Source of the DNA: Mariprofundaceae bacterium | Lineage (GTDB): Bacteria; Pseudomonadota; Zetaproteobacteria; Mariprofundales; Mariprofundaceae | DNA length: 12,526 nt | NCBI GenBank assembly: GCA_030950835.1 | Contig: JAUZQU010000120.1 | Location: 1 to 12,526 of the forward strand | Direction of reading: 5' to 3' | In this document: in pieces, positions 6,955 to 12,526 of the stretch | How the letters are laid out: the number at the start of each line of letters is the position of its first letter | Numbering within the stretch: the first letter of the stretch is position 1 | Notes under the pieces: generated by a model | What the model was told of the DNA's origin: nothing | Databases searched by the model: none | The model's input: only the letters and a program-made list of their open reading frames with translations | Made by a program: the position numbers and the translations under genes

Positions 6955-7374
6955 ATGAAACAGCTACAAACAACACTTATTTTACAGCCCAAAGGGCGTG
7001 GTTTCATCAATATGACTGCTGAAATACAGGCATGGCTTGCTGATTGTCATGTAAACATGGGGCAACTTACTGTGTTTGTACAACATACGAGTTGCTCTTT
7101 AATCATACAAGAAAATGCCGAACCTGATGTGCTTACAGATATGGAAACGTTTATGTCAGGCTTGGTCAAAGATGGTGATTCCAGATTCTTGCACCAAGAT
7201 GAGGGTAAAGATGATATGCCTGCACATATTCGTACGACTTTAACCCAAACATCTTTAACTATTCCAGTTATACATGGGCAAGCTGCTTTGGGTATGTGGC
7301 AGGCAGTGTACCTTTATGAACACCGTTATGCAGCGATGCAGAGAAAGGTGATTTTGCATGTGTTGGGGGAATAA
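6955..7374 (+). CDS. yjbQ: YjbQ-family protein (UPF0047, secondary thiamine-phosphate synthase enzyme)
   Basis: Small single-domain cytoplasmic protein of the YjbQ family. E. coli members show weak thiamine-phosphate synthase side activity, and the true role is unsettled. Starting at the ATG at 6955 gives 139 residues (MKQLQTTLILQPKGRGF), the usual family length. The conserved blocks are present: FVQHTSCSLIIQENAEPDV at 41-59, HQDEGKDDMPAHI at 80-92, LTIPVIHG at 101-108, and ALGMWQAVYLYEHR at 111-124. The His, Asp and Glu residues in these blocks form the family's putative active site. No ribosome site is clear before any candidate start: TTG 6919, ATG 6943 or ATG 6955. The chosen start rests on homology and could be up to 12 codons too late. 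The stop TAA directly abuts the ATG of the NUDIX gene, so the two are probably cotranscribed. Confidence 0.87.
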   Translation: MKQLQTTLILQPKGRGFINMTAEIQAWLADCHVNMGQLTVFVQHTSCSLIIQENAEPDVLTDMETFMSGLVKDGDSRFLHQDEGKDDMPAHIRTTLTQTSLTIPVIHGQAALGMWQAVYLYEHRYAAMQRKVILHVLGE

Positions 7375-7959
7375 ATGAAGAAGCTGACTTACAAAATCCT
7401 CAAAAAAGAGCCTTTATCTCGCGGTTTCTTCAAATTGGATGCGTATACACTTGAGCATGATTGCTTTGAGGCTGGTTCGCTGTCTATTCGGCGTGAACAT
7501 TTGGAGAAAGGCAAGGCGGTTGCGGTGTTGTTGTATGATAAAAACTTGGATGAAGTGCTGCTGATTGAACAGTTTCGCATTGGTCCTGCGGTGCGTGGTG
7601 ATGAAGCTTGGTTGATTGAAGTGGTGGCGGGTATGGTCGATGAAGGGGAAGACTTGATTACGGCTGCAAGGCGTGAATCCATCGAAGAAACAGGCTATTC
7701 GCCTTATGATTTAACCCATTTGGGGCAATATTATGCCACCCCTGGTGGTTCTTCTGAAACCATTGATTTATATTTGGGTTTGGTCAATCAAGGTGAAGCG
7801 GTAGGGCAGGGTGGTGGTGTGGCGAGTGAGCATGAAGACATTCGTTCCTTTTGGTTGACGCGGGCTAAAGCGATGCTTTGGTTGCAGCAAGGTAAAATCA
7901 ATTCAGGTGCGCCTATGTTGGCATTATTGCTGGCTTTTGGTTCAGCAGGTATCATTTGA
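7375..7959 (+). CDS. nudF: NUDIX hydrolase, ADP-ribose pyrophosphatase type
   Basis: Hydrolyses ADP-ribose (and related nucleoside diphosphate sugars) to AMP and ribose-5-phosphate. The 194-residue protein contains the complete Nudix box GX5EX7REXXEEXG at 86-107 (GMVDEGEDLITAARRESIEETG). IEQFRIGPAVR at 64-74 and ATPGGSSETIDLYLG at 121-135 are typical of the NudF/ADP-ribose pyrophosphatase branch, where PG[GS]xxE carries the catalytic loop. The last hydrophobic position of the REU block is Ser, a mild deviation. The ATG immediately follows the yjbQ stop, with GGGGGA just before it as ribosome site, so it is the second gene of a pair. Substrate choice among ADP-ribose-like molecules is inferred from the subfamily motifs. 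Confidence 0.88.
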   Translation: MKKLTYKILKKEPLSRGFFKLDAYTLEHDCFEAGSLSIRREHLEKGKAVAVLLYDKNLDEVLLIEQFRIGPAVRGDEAWLIEVVAGMVDEGEDLITAARRESIEETGYSPYDLTHLGQYYATPGGSSETIDLYLGLVNQGEAVGQGGGVASEHEDIRSFWLTRAKAMLWLQQGKINSGAPMLALLLAFGSAGII

Positions 7960-8003
7960 TTCCTTTCATTGCTTGTTAGGACTTTATTCGTAAACTTTGC
8001 CCC

Positions 8004-8193
8004 ATGACGAATATAATTGCGGCAACTTCCAAACCTGCCCCACAAGCTTATTTTGGTCGCGCAGACGGCGTTATTCCGATTGCTTCTGCTGGTTATCCCT
8101 TCATCATTGCTGATGCACTTGCCACAGCATGAACATGCTGGTGGTGATAAAATCATGGCTGGCAAAACCATGATGGCACGTCGAAAAGTCTAA
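8004..8193 (+). pseudogene. psd: Probable remnant of psd (phosphatidylserine decarboxylase) with an internal deletion
   Basis: This 290-base gap (7960-8249) holds no intact gene but two short reading stretches. The first, 8004-8132, opens with ATG and reads 42 codons, ending VIPIASAGYPFIIADALATA before TGA. That resembles the N-terminus of small Psd proteins, which begin with an IA-x-x-G-[WY]-PFI block before the membrane segment. The second, in the +1 frame relative to the first, ends at TAA 8191-8193 and reads HEHAGGDKIMAGKTMMARRKV, resembling the Psd C-terminus (G-D-x-[IV]-x-AG-x-T-x-x-AR). A functional gene of this type is about 600-650 bases, so some 450 bases including the pyruvoyl-forming serine site would be missing. 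psd directly before pssA-leuA is a common proteobacterial order, which supports the reading. Similarity was judged by eye. The alternative is a spacer with chance similarity. Confidence 0.5.
8125..8140. repeat. Inverted repeat at the putative psd deletion junction
   Basis: CAGCATG-AA-CATGCTG: two perfect 7-base arms with a 2-base spacer. It sits exactly where the N-terminal psd-like reading frame stops and the C-terminal-like frame takes over. Such a structure could mark a deletion end-point or be chance. Confidence 0.4.
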
Positions 8194-8200
8194 ATAATAG

Positions 8201-8228
8201 TTAAAAAAGTAGAATAAATCAGTAGAAT
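8201..8228 (+). promoter_or_regulatory. Possible sigma-70 promoter for pssA-leuA
   Basis: TTAAAA at 8201-8206 and TAGAAT at 8223-8228 are separated by 16 bases in an AT-rich stretch that includes two copies of AGTAGAATAA (8208-8217 and 8221-8230). Initiation near 8235 would leave a leader of about 15 bases containing the pssA ribosome site AAGGTGA (8239-8245). The -10 matches five of six bases and the -35 four of six. Confidence 0.3.
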
Positions 8229-8249
8229 AAGGGAAAACAAGGTGAAATC

Positions 8250-9047
8250 ATGACGACTACAGTAGAACAACAACCTGTTCGTAAAACCAGGCGACGTGGC
8301 ATTTATGTCTTACCAAGTGTGTTTACGATTCTGGGTTTGTTATGTGGTTTCTATGCCTTGATTGGCGCGATTCAGGGTGATTATGCCAATGCAGCATGGG
8401 CGATTGTGGCAGCAGCAGTATTTGATATGTTGGATGGACGTGTGGCGCGGATGTTGGATGCTGAAACGGCATTTGGTGCAGAGCTTGATTCTTTGTGTGA
8501 TATGTTGTCTTTTGGTGTTGCGCCTGCGGTATTGGTTTATTTATGGGCTTTGACTTCGTATGGCAAGTTGGGTTGGTTGGCGGCATTTTTGATTGTGGCA
8601 TGTTCGGCGTTGCGTTTGGCAAGGTTCAATGTGCAGTTGGCAAGCCAAGATAAGCGTTATTTTCAAGGTTTACCCACACCAGCTTTGGCATTGATGATTG
8701 CTTCATCCGTATTATTCCATGATGTATTGGCTTTGCAGCCTGTAGGTAGCTTATGGTTGGTTGCGAGCATGGTGCTGGCATGGTTATTGGTGAGCAATGT
8801 GCGTTTTGTGTCGGGTAAAGACATTGATTTGAAGAAACAACGCCGTTTTGCGGTGATTACGATGTTATTGGCTGTCATTGTGATGTTAACTGCCTACCCT
8901 GAACTGATGTTATTCACGGTATTTTTCTTATATTGTGTGCATGGGCCTGTATTAAGCGTGTGGCAAGGTCAAAAAGCAGCACGAGCGCGTTTACTCAAAC
9001 GCAAACAGCGGGCGCAACAAAATCCTCAAGGAGCTGAAGATGAGTGA
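8250..9047 (+). CDS. pssA: CDP-diacylglycerol--serine O-phosphatidyltransferase
   Basis: Integral membrane enzyme that makes phosphatidylserine from CDP-diacylglycerol and serine, the first committed step to phosphatidylethanolamine. The CDP-alcohol phosphatidyltransferase motif DGXXARX8GXXXDXXXD is complete: D62-G63, A66-R67, G76, D80, D84 (LDGRVARMLDAETAFGAELD and onward). There are several membrane helices, and the 265-residue length suits the Bacillus-type (subclass II) enzyme. The C-terminus is a basic, Arg/Lys/Gln-rich tail (ARARLLKRKQRAQQ). The start ATG has a good ribosome site, AAGGTGA, four bases upstream. The last eight bases overlap the leuA start, so the two are coupled. The usual partner psd appears broken immediately upstream, so a working decarboxylase, if any, must be encoded elsewhere. 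Confidence 0.93.
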   Translation: MTTTVEQQPVRKTRRRGIYVLPSVFTILGLLCGFYALIGAIQGDYANAAWAIVAAAVFDMLDGRVARMLDAETAFGAELDSLCDMLSFGVAPAVLVYLWALTSYGKLGWLAAFLIVACSALRLARFNVQLASQDKRYFQGLPTPALALMIASSVLFHDVLALQPVGSLWLVASMVLAWLLVSNVRFVSGKDIDLKKQRRFAVITMLLAVIVMLTAYPELMLFTVFFLYCVHGPVLSVWQGQKAARARLLKRKQRAQQNPQGAEDE

Positions 9048-10584
9048 TAGATTATACATATTCGATACTACACTTCGTGACGGCGAACAATCACCTGGTT
9101 GTTCGATGAATGTCGAAGAAAAATTGCGTATTGCTCATGCTTTGTCTGCCTTGGGTGTGGACATTATTGAAGCAGGTTTCCCTGTGGCATCCCCTGATGA
9201 TTTTGAGTCGGTATATCGCATTGCTTCAGAGGTGAAAGATGTGACCATTGCTGGTTTGGCGCGGGCAGTGAGCAAGGATATTGAAGGGGTTGCGAAAGCG
9301 ATTCAACCTGCAGGTGATAGAGGTCGTATTCATACTTTTATCGCGACAAGCCCGATTCATATGCAAGCAAAATTGCGTATGAGTGCGGATGAAGTTGTGG
9401 CTCAGGCTGTGGCAGCGGTGAAACAAGCGCGTAACTTGGTAGCAGAAGTAGAGTTTTCAGCAGAAGATGCTGGGCGTTCGGATGATGATTTTTTGTGCCG
9501 CATTGTAGAGCAAGTCATTGATGCTGGGGCGAGCATTATCAACATCCCTGATACTGTGGGTTACATGACACCTGATGAATTTGGTTTGAAGATTAAACAC
9601 TTGCGCGAACGTGTACCCAATGCAGATAAAGCGATATTCTCGGTGCATTGCCATAATGATTTGGGGCTTGCAGTAGCAAACTCATTGGCAGCAGTGGAAC
9701 ATGGTGCGCGGCAAGTGGAGTGTACCATCAATGGCTTGGGCGAACGCGCGGGAAATGCCGCTTTAGAAGAAATCGTGATGATTTTGCGTACCCGTGCAGA
9801 CAGATACGCGATAGATACGGGTATTGATAGCACTAAAATCGTCAGCACATCCAAATTGGTGGCGCAAATCACAGGTATGCCTGTGCAAGCCAACAAAGCG
9901 ATTGTGGGCGCGAATGCTTTTGCCCATGAATCGGGCATTCATCAAGATGGTGTGTTGAAACATCAAAAGACCTATGAAATCATGACCCCTGAATCTGTGG
10001 GCTGGAATACCAATCGTATGGTATTGGGTAAACACTCTGGCAGAGCGGCGTTAAAGGCGCGGTATAAAACGTTGTCAGTTGAGCTTGATGATGCGCAATT
10101 GAAGGTGGTATTTGCGCGTTTCAAAATCTTGGCAGATAAGAAGAAAGACATCTTTGATGAAGATTTACAAGCAATTTTGAGCGAAGATACAGAAGTGGAT
10201 ATGGAGCGGGTGAAGTTGGTATCGTTGCAAGTTACTTCAGGTACGCAAGATGCACCTGTTGCCGCCGTAAAATTGGATATTGAAGGCGTAGAACACGAAG
10301 CCACTGCCCAAGGTGATGGCCCTGTTGATGCTGCATTTAAAGCCATTCAATCCTTGGTAGAACCCAACGGTAAGTTGCTGCTTTATTCGGTCAATGCGAT
10401 TACTGCAGGCACAGATGCTCAAGGCGAAGTGACGGTGCGTTTACAAGATGCAGACAGCATTGTGAATGCCCAAGGCTCGGACACAGATATTGTAGTGGCT
10501 TCGGCAAAAGCTTTGATTGCAGCTTTGAATAAGCTGCCCAATATGCATGCTAAAGCAGTACACGCTCAATATTCTGGCGTTTAA
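9040..10584 (+). CDS. leuA: 2-isopropylmalate synthase
   Basis: Condenses acetyl-CoA with 2-oxoisovalerate, the first step of leucine synthesis, in the cytoplasm. The 514-residue protein is close to the usual LeuA type 1 length. The catalytic TIM barrel shows TTLRDGEQSPG at 10-20 (metal ligand Asp14), HCHNDLG at 203-209 (ligands His203 and His205) and GLGERAGNAALEE at 232-244 (Asn239). ESGIHQDGVLKH in the linker region is also a LeuA hallmark. The C-terminal third (about 390-514) is the LeuA dimer domain that binds leucine for feedback inhibition. The ATG lies inside the 3' end of pssA, with AGGAG at six bases upstream. The C-terminal allosteric domain separates it from homocitrate synthase; citramalate synthase is possible but the sequence reads as LeuA. 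Confidence 0.95.
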   Translation: MSDRLYIFDTTLRDGEQSPGCSMNVEEKLRIAHALSALGVDIIEAGFPVASPDDFESVYRIASEVKDVTIAGLARAVSKDIEGVAKAIQPAGDRGRIHTFIATSPIHMQAKLRMSADEVVAQAVAAVKQARNLVAEVEFSAEDAGRSDDDFLCRIVEQVIDAGASIINIPDTVGYMTPDEFGLKIKHLRERVPNADKAIFSVHCHNDLGLAVANSLAAVEHGARQVECTINGLGERAGNAALEEIVMILRTRADRYAIDTGIDSTKIVSTSKLVAQITGMPVQANKAIVGANAFAHESGIHQDGVLKHQKTYEIMTPESVGWNTNRMVLGKHSGRAALKARYKTLSVELDDAQLKVVFARFKILADKKKDIFDEDLQAILSEDTEVDMERVKLVSLQVTSGTQDAPVAAVKLDIEGVEHEATAQGDGPVDAAFKAIQSLVEPNGKLLLYSVNAITAGTDAQGEVTVRLQDADSIVNAQGSDTDIVVASAKALIAALNKLPNMHAKAVHAQYSGV

Positions 10585-10627
10585 ATAACAAACAAGGCGA
10601 CCACCATCTTTATTTTTATGCTGAGAC

Positions 10628-11077
10628 ATGATGCTTACTGAACCTACTATTATTGCGTATACAGATGGCGCTTGCTCTGGTAACCCTGGCCCTGGTGGTT
10701 GGGGTGTGTGGTTGCGCTGTGGTCAACATGAAAAGGAATTGTGCGGTGGGCAAGCGCATACCACCAACCAACGTATGGAGCTGCAAGCTGCGATTGAAGC
10801 TTTAAAGGCACTCAAAAATCCAAGTGCAATCACCATTGTTTCAGATTCTAAATATGTGATTACAGGCATCACGGAATGGATTATTGGCTGGAAAAAAAGA
10901 GGCTGGAAGAACAGTAAAAAAGAAGCCGTAGCAAACCGCGAATTGTGGGAAGCTTTAGATATATTGAATCAGCAACACGATGTGACTTGGCAATGGGTCA
11001 AAGGACATTCGGGTGATGTGGGTAATGATAAGGCGGATGAACTAGCGCGAGCAGGCATCCCTAAAAAAGAAGTGTAA
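10628..11077 (+). CDS. rnhA: Ribonuclease HI
   Basis: Cleaves the RNA strand of RNA-DNA hybrids (R-loops, Okazaki primers) in the cytoplasm. The 149-residue length is typical. The active-site carboxylates are all visible: Asp13 in YTDGACSGNPGPGGWG, Glu51 in QRMELQA, Asp73 in VSDSKYV and Asp134 in GNDKADELA. His127 in VKGHSGD is the mobile catalytic His. The basic handle (GWKKRGWKNSKKEAVANRELW) between helices is present, as in E. coli RNase HI. The start ATG at 10628 is followed directly by a second ATG; neither has a strong ribosome site, so the start is uncertain by one codon. It follows leuA by 43 bases and precedes yciB by 13, suggesting one transcript ending at the 11651-11686 terminator. 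Confidence 0.96.
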   Translation: MMLTEPTIIAYTDGACSGNPGPGGWGVWLRCGQHEKELCGGQAHTTNQRMELQAAIEALKALKNPSAITIVSDSKYVITGITEWIIGWKKRGWKNSKKEAVANRELWEALDILNQQHDVTWQWVKGHSGDVGNDKADELARAGIPKKEV

Positions 11078-11090
11078 AAGGAAAAAATAG

Positions 11091-11660
11091 ATGAAAATGA
11101 TGATAGATTTTTTACCCGTAGCGTTGTTTTTCGGGGCGTATTATGCCGCAGATATTTTTGTGGCAACTGGGGTATTGATAATTGCTTGTACATTACAAAC
11201 CTTGGCTTTTCGCCTCTGGAAAGGTTATTTTGAGAAATCACACGTGATCACCTTGCTCTTGGTGGCAGTTTTTGGTGGTTTAACCTTGTTTTTGCATGAT
11301 GAGATGTTCATCAAGTGGAAACCCTCGGTCATCAACTGGTTATTTGCAGTGGTATTCATTGGCAGCATGTGGATTGGTGATAAATCGATTATTCAACGCC
11401 TATTGGGTGGGCAAGTGGAGCTGCCTAAGCTGGTGTGGTCTAAGTTGAATGTGGCTTGGGCATTGTTTTTTACCTTCCTTGGTTTTTTAAACCTGTATGT
11501 GGTGTACAACTACGATACCGATACTTGGGTGAATTTCAAAATGTTTGGTTTGATGGGTTTAACCTTGGTTTTCATCATTGTAAAAAGCTTGTATATGGCT
11601 AAATATATACAAGAAGACGACTCCAACCCCGATAATGACAAGCCACACCACAACGACTGA
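11091..11660 (+). CDS. yciB: YciB / intracellular septation protein A family
   Basis: Inner-membrane protein of the YciB/IspA family, linked in E. coli and Shigella to envelope integrity and cell division. The 189 residues contain about five hydrophobic segments. VFGGLTLFLHDEMFIKWKPS and LPKLVWSKLNVAWALFFTFL, with WVNFKMFGLMGLTLVF, are near-signature matches to YciB. The N-terminus MKMMIDFLP lines up with MKQFLDFLP of E. coli, supporting the first ATG; AGGA lies nine bases before it. The tail (EDDSNPDNDKPHHND) is acidic and polar. A separate symbol, ispZ, is used in some annotations. Its stop codon lies inside the left arm of the intrinsic terminator that closes this transcription unit. Confidence 0.94.
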   Translation: MKMMIDFLPVALFFGAYYAADIFVATGVLIIACTLQTLAFRLWKGYFEKSHVITLLLVAVFGGLTLFLHDEMFIKWKPSVINWLFAVVFIGSMWIGDKSIIQRLLGGQVELPKLVWSKLNVAWALFFTFLGFLNLYVVYNYDTDTWVNFKMFGLMGLTLVFIIVKSLYMAKYIQEDDSNPDNDKPHHND

Positions 11661-11686
11661 CAAAATTGGTCAGAAGTTGCTTTTTT
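11651..11686 (+). terminator. Intrinsic terminator at the end of the rnhA-yciB unit
   Basis: CAAC-GA-CTGAC pairs with GTCAG-AA-GTTG around the loop AAAATTG (five-base inner stem, a 2x2 internal loop, four-base outer stem), then C and six T's. It overlaps the yciB stop codon and insulates the sigma-54 pilin promoter that follows. Confidence 0.6.
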
Positions 11687-11710
11687 CACTGCTTTGTCCT
11701 CCGTTTCACG

Positions 11711-11727
11711 TTGGCACGGCGGTTGCT
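11711..11727 (+). promoter_or_regulatory. Sigma-54 (RpoN) -24/-12 promoter of the pilin gene
   Basis: TTGGCACGGCGGTTGCT matches the consensus YTGGCACGRNNNTTGCW at every fixed position. The -24 GG lies at 11713-11714 and the -12 GC at 11725-11726, predicting transcription from about 11738, 41 bases before the pilin ATG. Sigma-54 control of major pilin genes by a PilS/PilR pair is well known in Pseudomonas and Geobacter. No regulator gene or clear upstream activator site is visible here. Confidence 0.88.
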
Positions 11728-11736
11728 TTAAGACCA

Positions 11737-11757
11737 TTAATGTCGCAAGACAATTAA
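11737..11757 (+). promoter_or_regulatory. Hairpin at the predicted 5' end of the pilin mRNA
   Basis: TTAATGTC pairs with GACA-A-TTAA around the tetraloop GCAA, a GNRA type: eight pairs with one bulged A. It begins one base before the predicted start site (11738) and is followed by AT-rich leader and the ribosome site GGAG at 11767-11770. A 5'-terminal hairpin would be expected to protect the transcript. Confidence 0.5.
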
Positions 11758-11778
11758 AATAAATAGGAGATCAATTAC

Positions 11779-12228
11779 ATGAAAATTGAATCTAAACAAA
11801 AAGGTTTCACCCTGATCGAATTGATGATCGTAATCGCGATTATCGGCATCTTGGCATCGATTGCCATTCCACAATTTGCTTCATTCCGTATCAAAGCATT
11901 TAACTCTGCGGCGCAAGCGGACATTAAAAATGGCAACACTGTTATCGAAGCGATTTATTCAGATGTGTTTGAATACCCAGCTAATGCTGTTGCGATTACT
12001 TCTGCTAAGTTTAACTGGTCTTCGGATGTGTTCTGGTCAGCATCTAAAGATGTGATGCTTGGTCATGTAGGATCGACTTCCACGTATGGTATCGCAAGTA
12101 AACATAAAGCAGGTGACTTGGTTCAGCGTAAAACACGTTTAACTCAGTTTGCAACTGCAGATACCATTGCTGCTGGTACAAACTTGGCTGCAACTGTGTC
12201 TGCTACCCAGGTTCCAACTGCAGATTAA
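11779..12228 (+). CDS. pilA: Type IV major pilin (prepilin)
   Basis: Major subunit of a type IVa pilus. The 149-residue precursor has a short basic leader MKIESKQKG, cut before Phe by prepilin peptidase. The mature N-terminus FTLIELMIVIAIIGILASIA has Glu5 and the hydrophobic assembly helix. The mature protein is 140 residues with no Cys, so it lacks the disulfide-bounded C-terminal loop of classic Pseudomonas/Neisseria pilins. The first ~60 residues align without gaps to Geobacter PilA (PQFxxxRxKAxNSAAxxD pattern), with aromatics at 1, 24, 27, 32, 51 and 57. In all, 13 of 140 residues are aromatic, four of them in the F69-W71-F76-W77 cluster. It is expressed from its own sigma-54 promoter and bounded by terminators, as expected for an abundant structural protein. 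The C-terminal Thr/Ala-rich end is not one I recognise. Functions could include motility, attachment, DNA uptake or electron transfer. Confidence 0.93.
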   Translation: MKIESKQKGFTLIELMIVIAIIGILASIAIPQFASFRIKAFNSAAQADIKNGNTVIEAIYSDVFEYPANAVAITSAKFNWSSDVFWSASKDVMLGHVGSTSTYGIASKHKAGDLVQRKTRLTQFATADTIAAGTNLAATVSATQVPTAD

Positions 12229-12249
12229 TTTCAATTTATTATTGAGGAG

Positions 12250-12280
12250 AAATGGTCAGCATTTGCTGGCCATTTTTTTT
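12250..12280 (+). terminator. Strong intrinsic terminator after the pilin gene
   Basis: AAATGGTCAGC pairs with GCTGGCCATTT around the loop ATTT, an 11-bp stem with one G-U pair, followed by an unbroken run of T (12273-12280). It lies 22 bases after the pilin stop and separates the pilin from the ABC gene. Confidence 0.9.
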
Positions 12281-12293
12281 GCTGGGGGCTAAG

Positions 12294-12526
12294 TTGATTC
12301 AACTATCAAATGTGCAAAAGAAATATGCTAACCATCGTGTGCTTACGGATGTTTCAGTAAACCTATTGCAAGGGAAAACCTACGGCTTGCTGGGTGGCAA
12401 TGGCGTTGGCAAAAGTACACTGATCAAAAGTGTAATGAAATTTCTGCAGACCGATGCAGGCTCTATTGATATCCAAGGCAGGTTGGCTTATTTGCCTGAG
12501 CAGCCTTATTTACCTGAAAACATATC
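12294..12526 (+). CDS. ABC transporter ATP-binding protein (5' part only)
   Basis: The first 77 codons of an ABC ATPase, cut off by the window edge. It reads LIQLSNVQKKYANHRVLTDV (first residue Met in the protein, from a TTG start at 12294), then the Walker A motif LLGGNGVGKSTLIK at about 34-47, then YLPEQPYLPENI, where Gln is the Q-loop. The TTG has GGGGG five bases before it; no ATG fits upstream of the conserved start. The PEQP-type Q-loop is common in ABC-2 exporter and Ccm/Nod-like ATPases. In Myxococcus an ABC ATPase (PilH) is encoded just downstream of pilA and is needed for pili. That is a possible but unproven parallel, since a strong terminator separates the two genes here. Signature and Walker B motifs lie outside the window. 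Confidence 0.85.
   Translation, partial: MIQLSNVQKKYANHRVLTDVSVNLLQGKTYGLLGGNGVGKSTLIKSVMKFLQTDAGSIDIQGRLAYLPEQPYLPENI

Noticed and set aside
6906..7022. Short out-of-frame reading frame starting MKHPLEPQPC just after the inverted repeat
   Set aside because: Overlaps the yjbQ start in another frame, no ribosome site, Cys/His-rich random-looking composition.
7960..8003. Possible promoter (TTGCTT...TAAACT) before the psd relic
   Set aside because: Only three and four bases match the -35 and -10 consensus; too weak to list as a feature.
1..12526. CRISPR arrays, tRNA or rRNA genes, insertion sequences, phage or toxin-antitoxin genes
   Set aside because: Read for on both strands; no regularly spaced repeats, RNA gene signatures, transposase motifs or paired small defence genes were seen.

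Overview
This window looks like ordinary chromosome from a Gram-negative proteobacterium of moderate base composition. The Gram-negative call rests on a lipid A-type acyltransferase, YciB, PssA and a type IV pilin. The CbbY-type sugar bisphosphate phosphatase suggests an organism that uses Rubisco. Together with the pilin type, an iron-oxidising autotroph such as a zetaproteobacterium would fit, but that is an inference from gene content and not from a phylogenetic marker.

Layout. Bases 1-1501 (minus strand) hold the 5' part of a succinate dehydrogenase operon, sdhC-sdhD-sdhA, with overlapping stops and starts; sdhA runs off the left edge. A divergent spacer follows. Plus-strand genes cbbY, tatD and comEC run from 1679 to 5733. 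They converge on a minus-strand pair, a Trm112-like zinc protein followed by an LpxL/HtrB-type acyltransferase (5760-6830). A second divergent spacer carries a perfect 10-bp inverted repeat. Plus-strand yjbQ and a nudF-like NUDIX gene abut each other (6955-7959). Next comes a short stretch (8004-8193) that looks like a psd gene with its middle deleted, then overlapping pssA-leuA, then rnhA and yciB, closed by a terminator at 11651-11686.

The right end is a separate unit: a textbook sigma-54 promoter, a hairpin at the predicted transcript 5' end, a type IV pilin gene, a strong terminator, and the first 77 codons of an ABC transporter ATPase.

How the genes relate. The sdh genes feed the TCA cycle and the quinone pool. 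The psd relic and pssA belong to phosphatidylethanolamine synthesis; the common proteobacterial order psd-pssA-leuA is kept here except that psd is broken. ComEC (DNA channel) and the RpoN-type pilin could both serve DNA uptake.

I found no new multi-gene system. The best leads are the pilin, whose aromatic residues match positions highlighted in Geobacter PilA, its promoter and leader architecture, and the psd relic.
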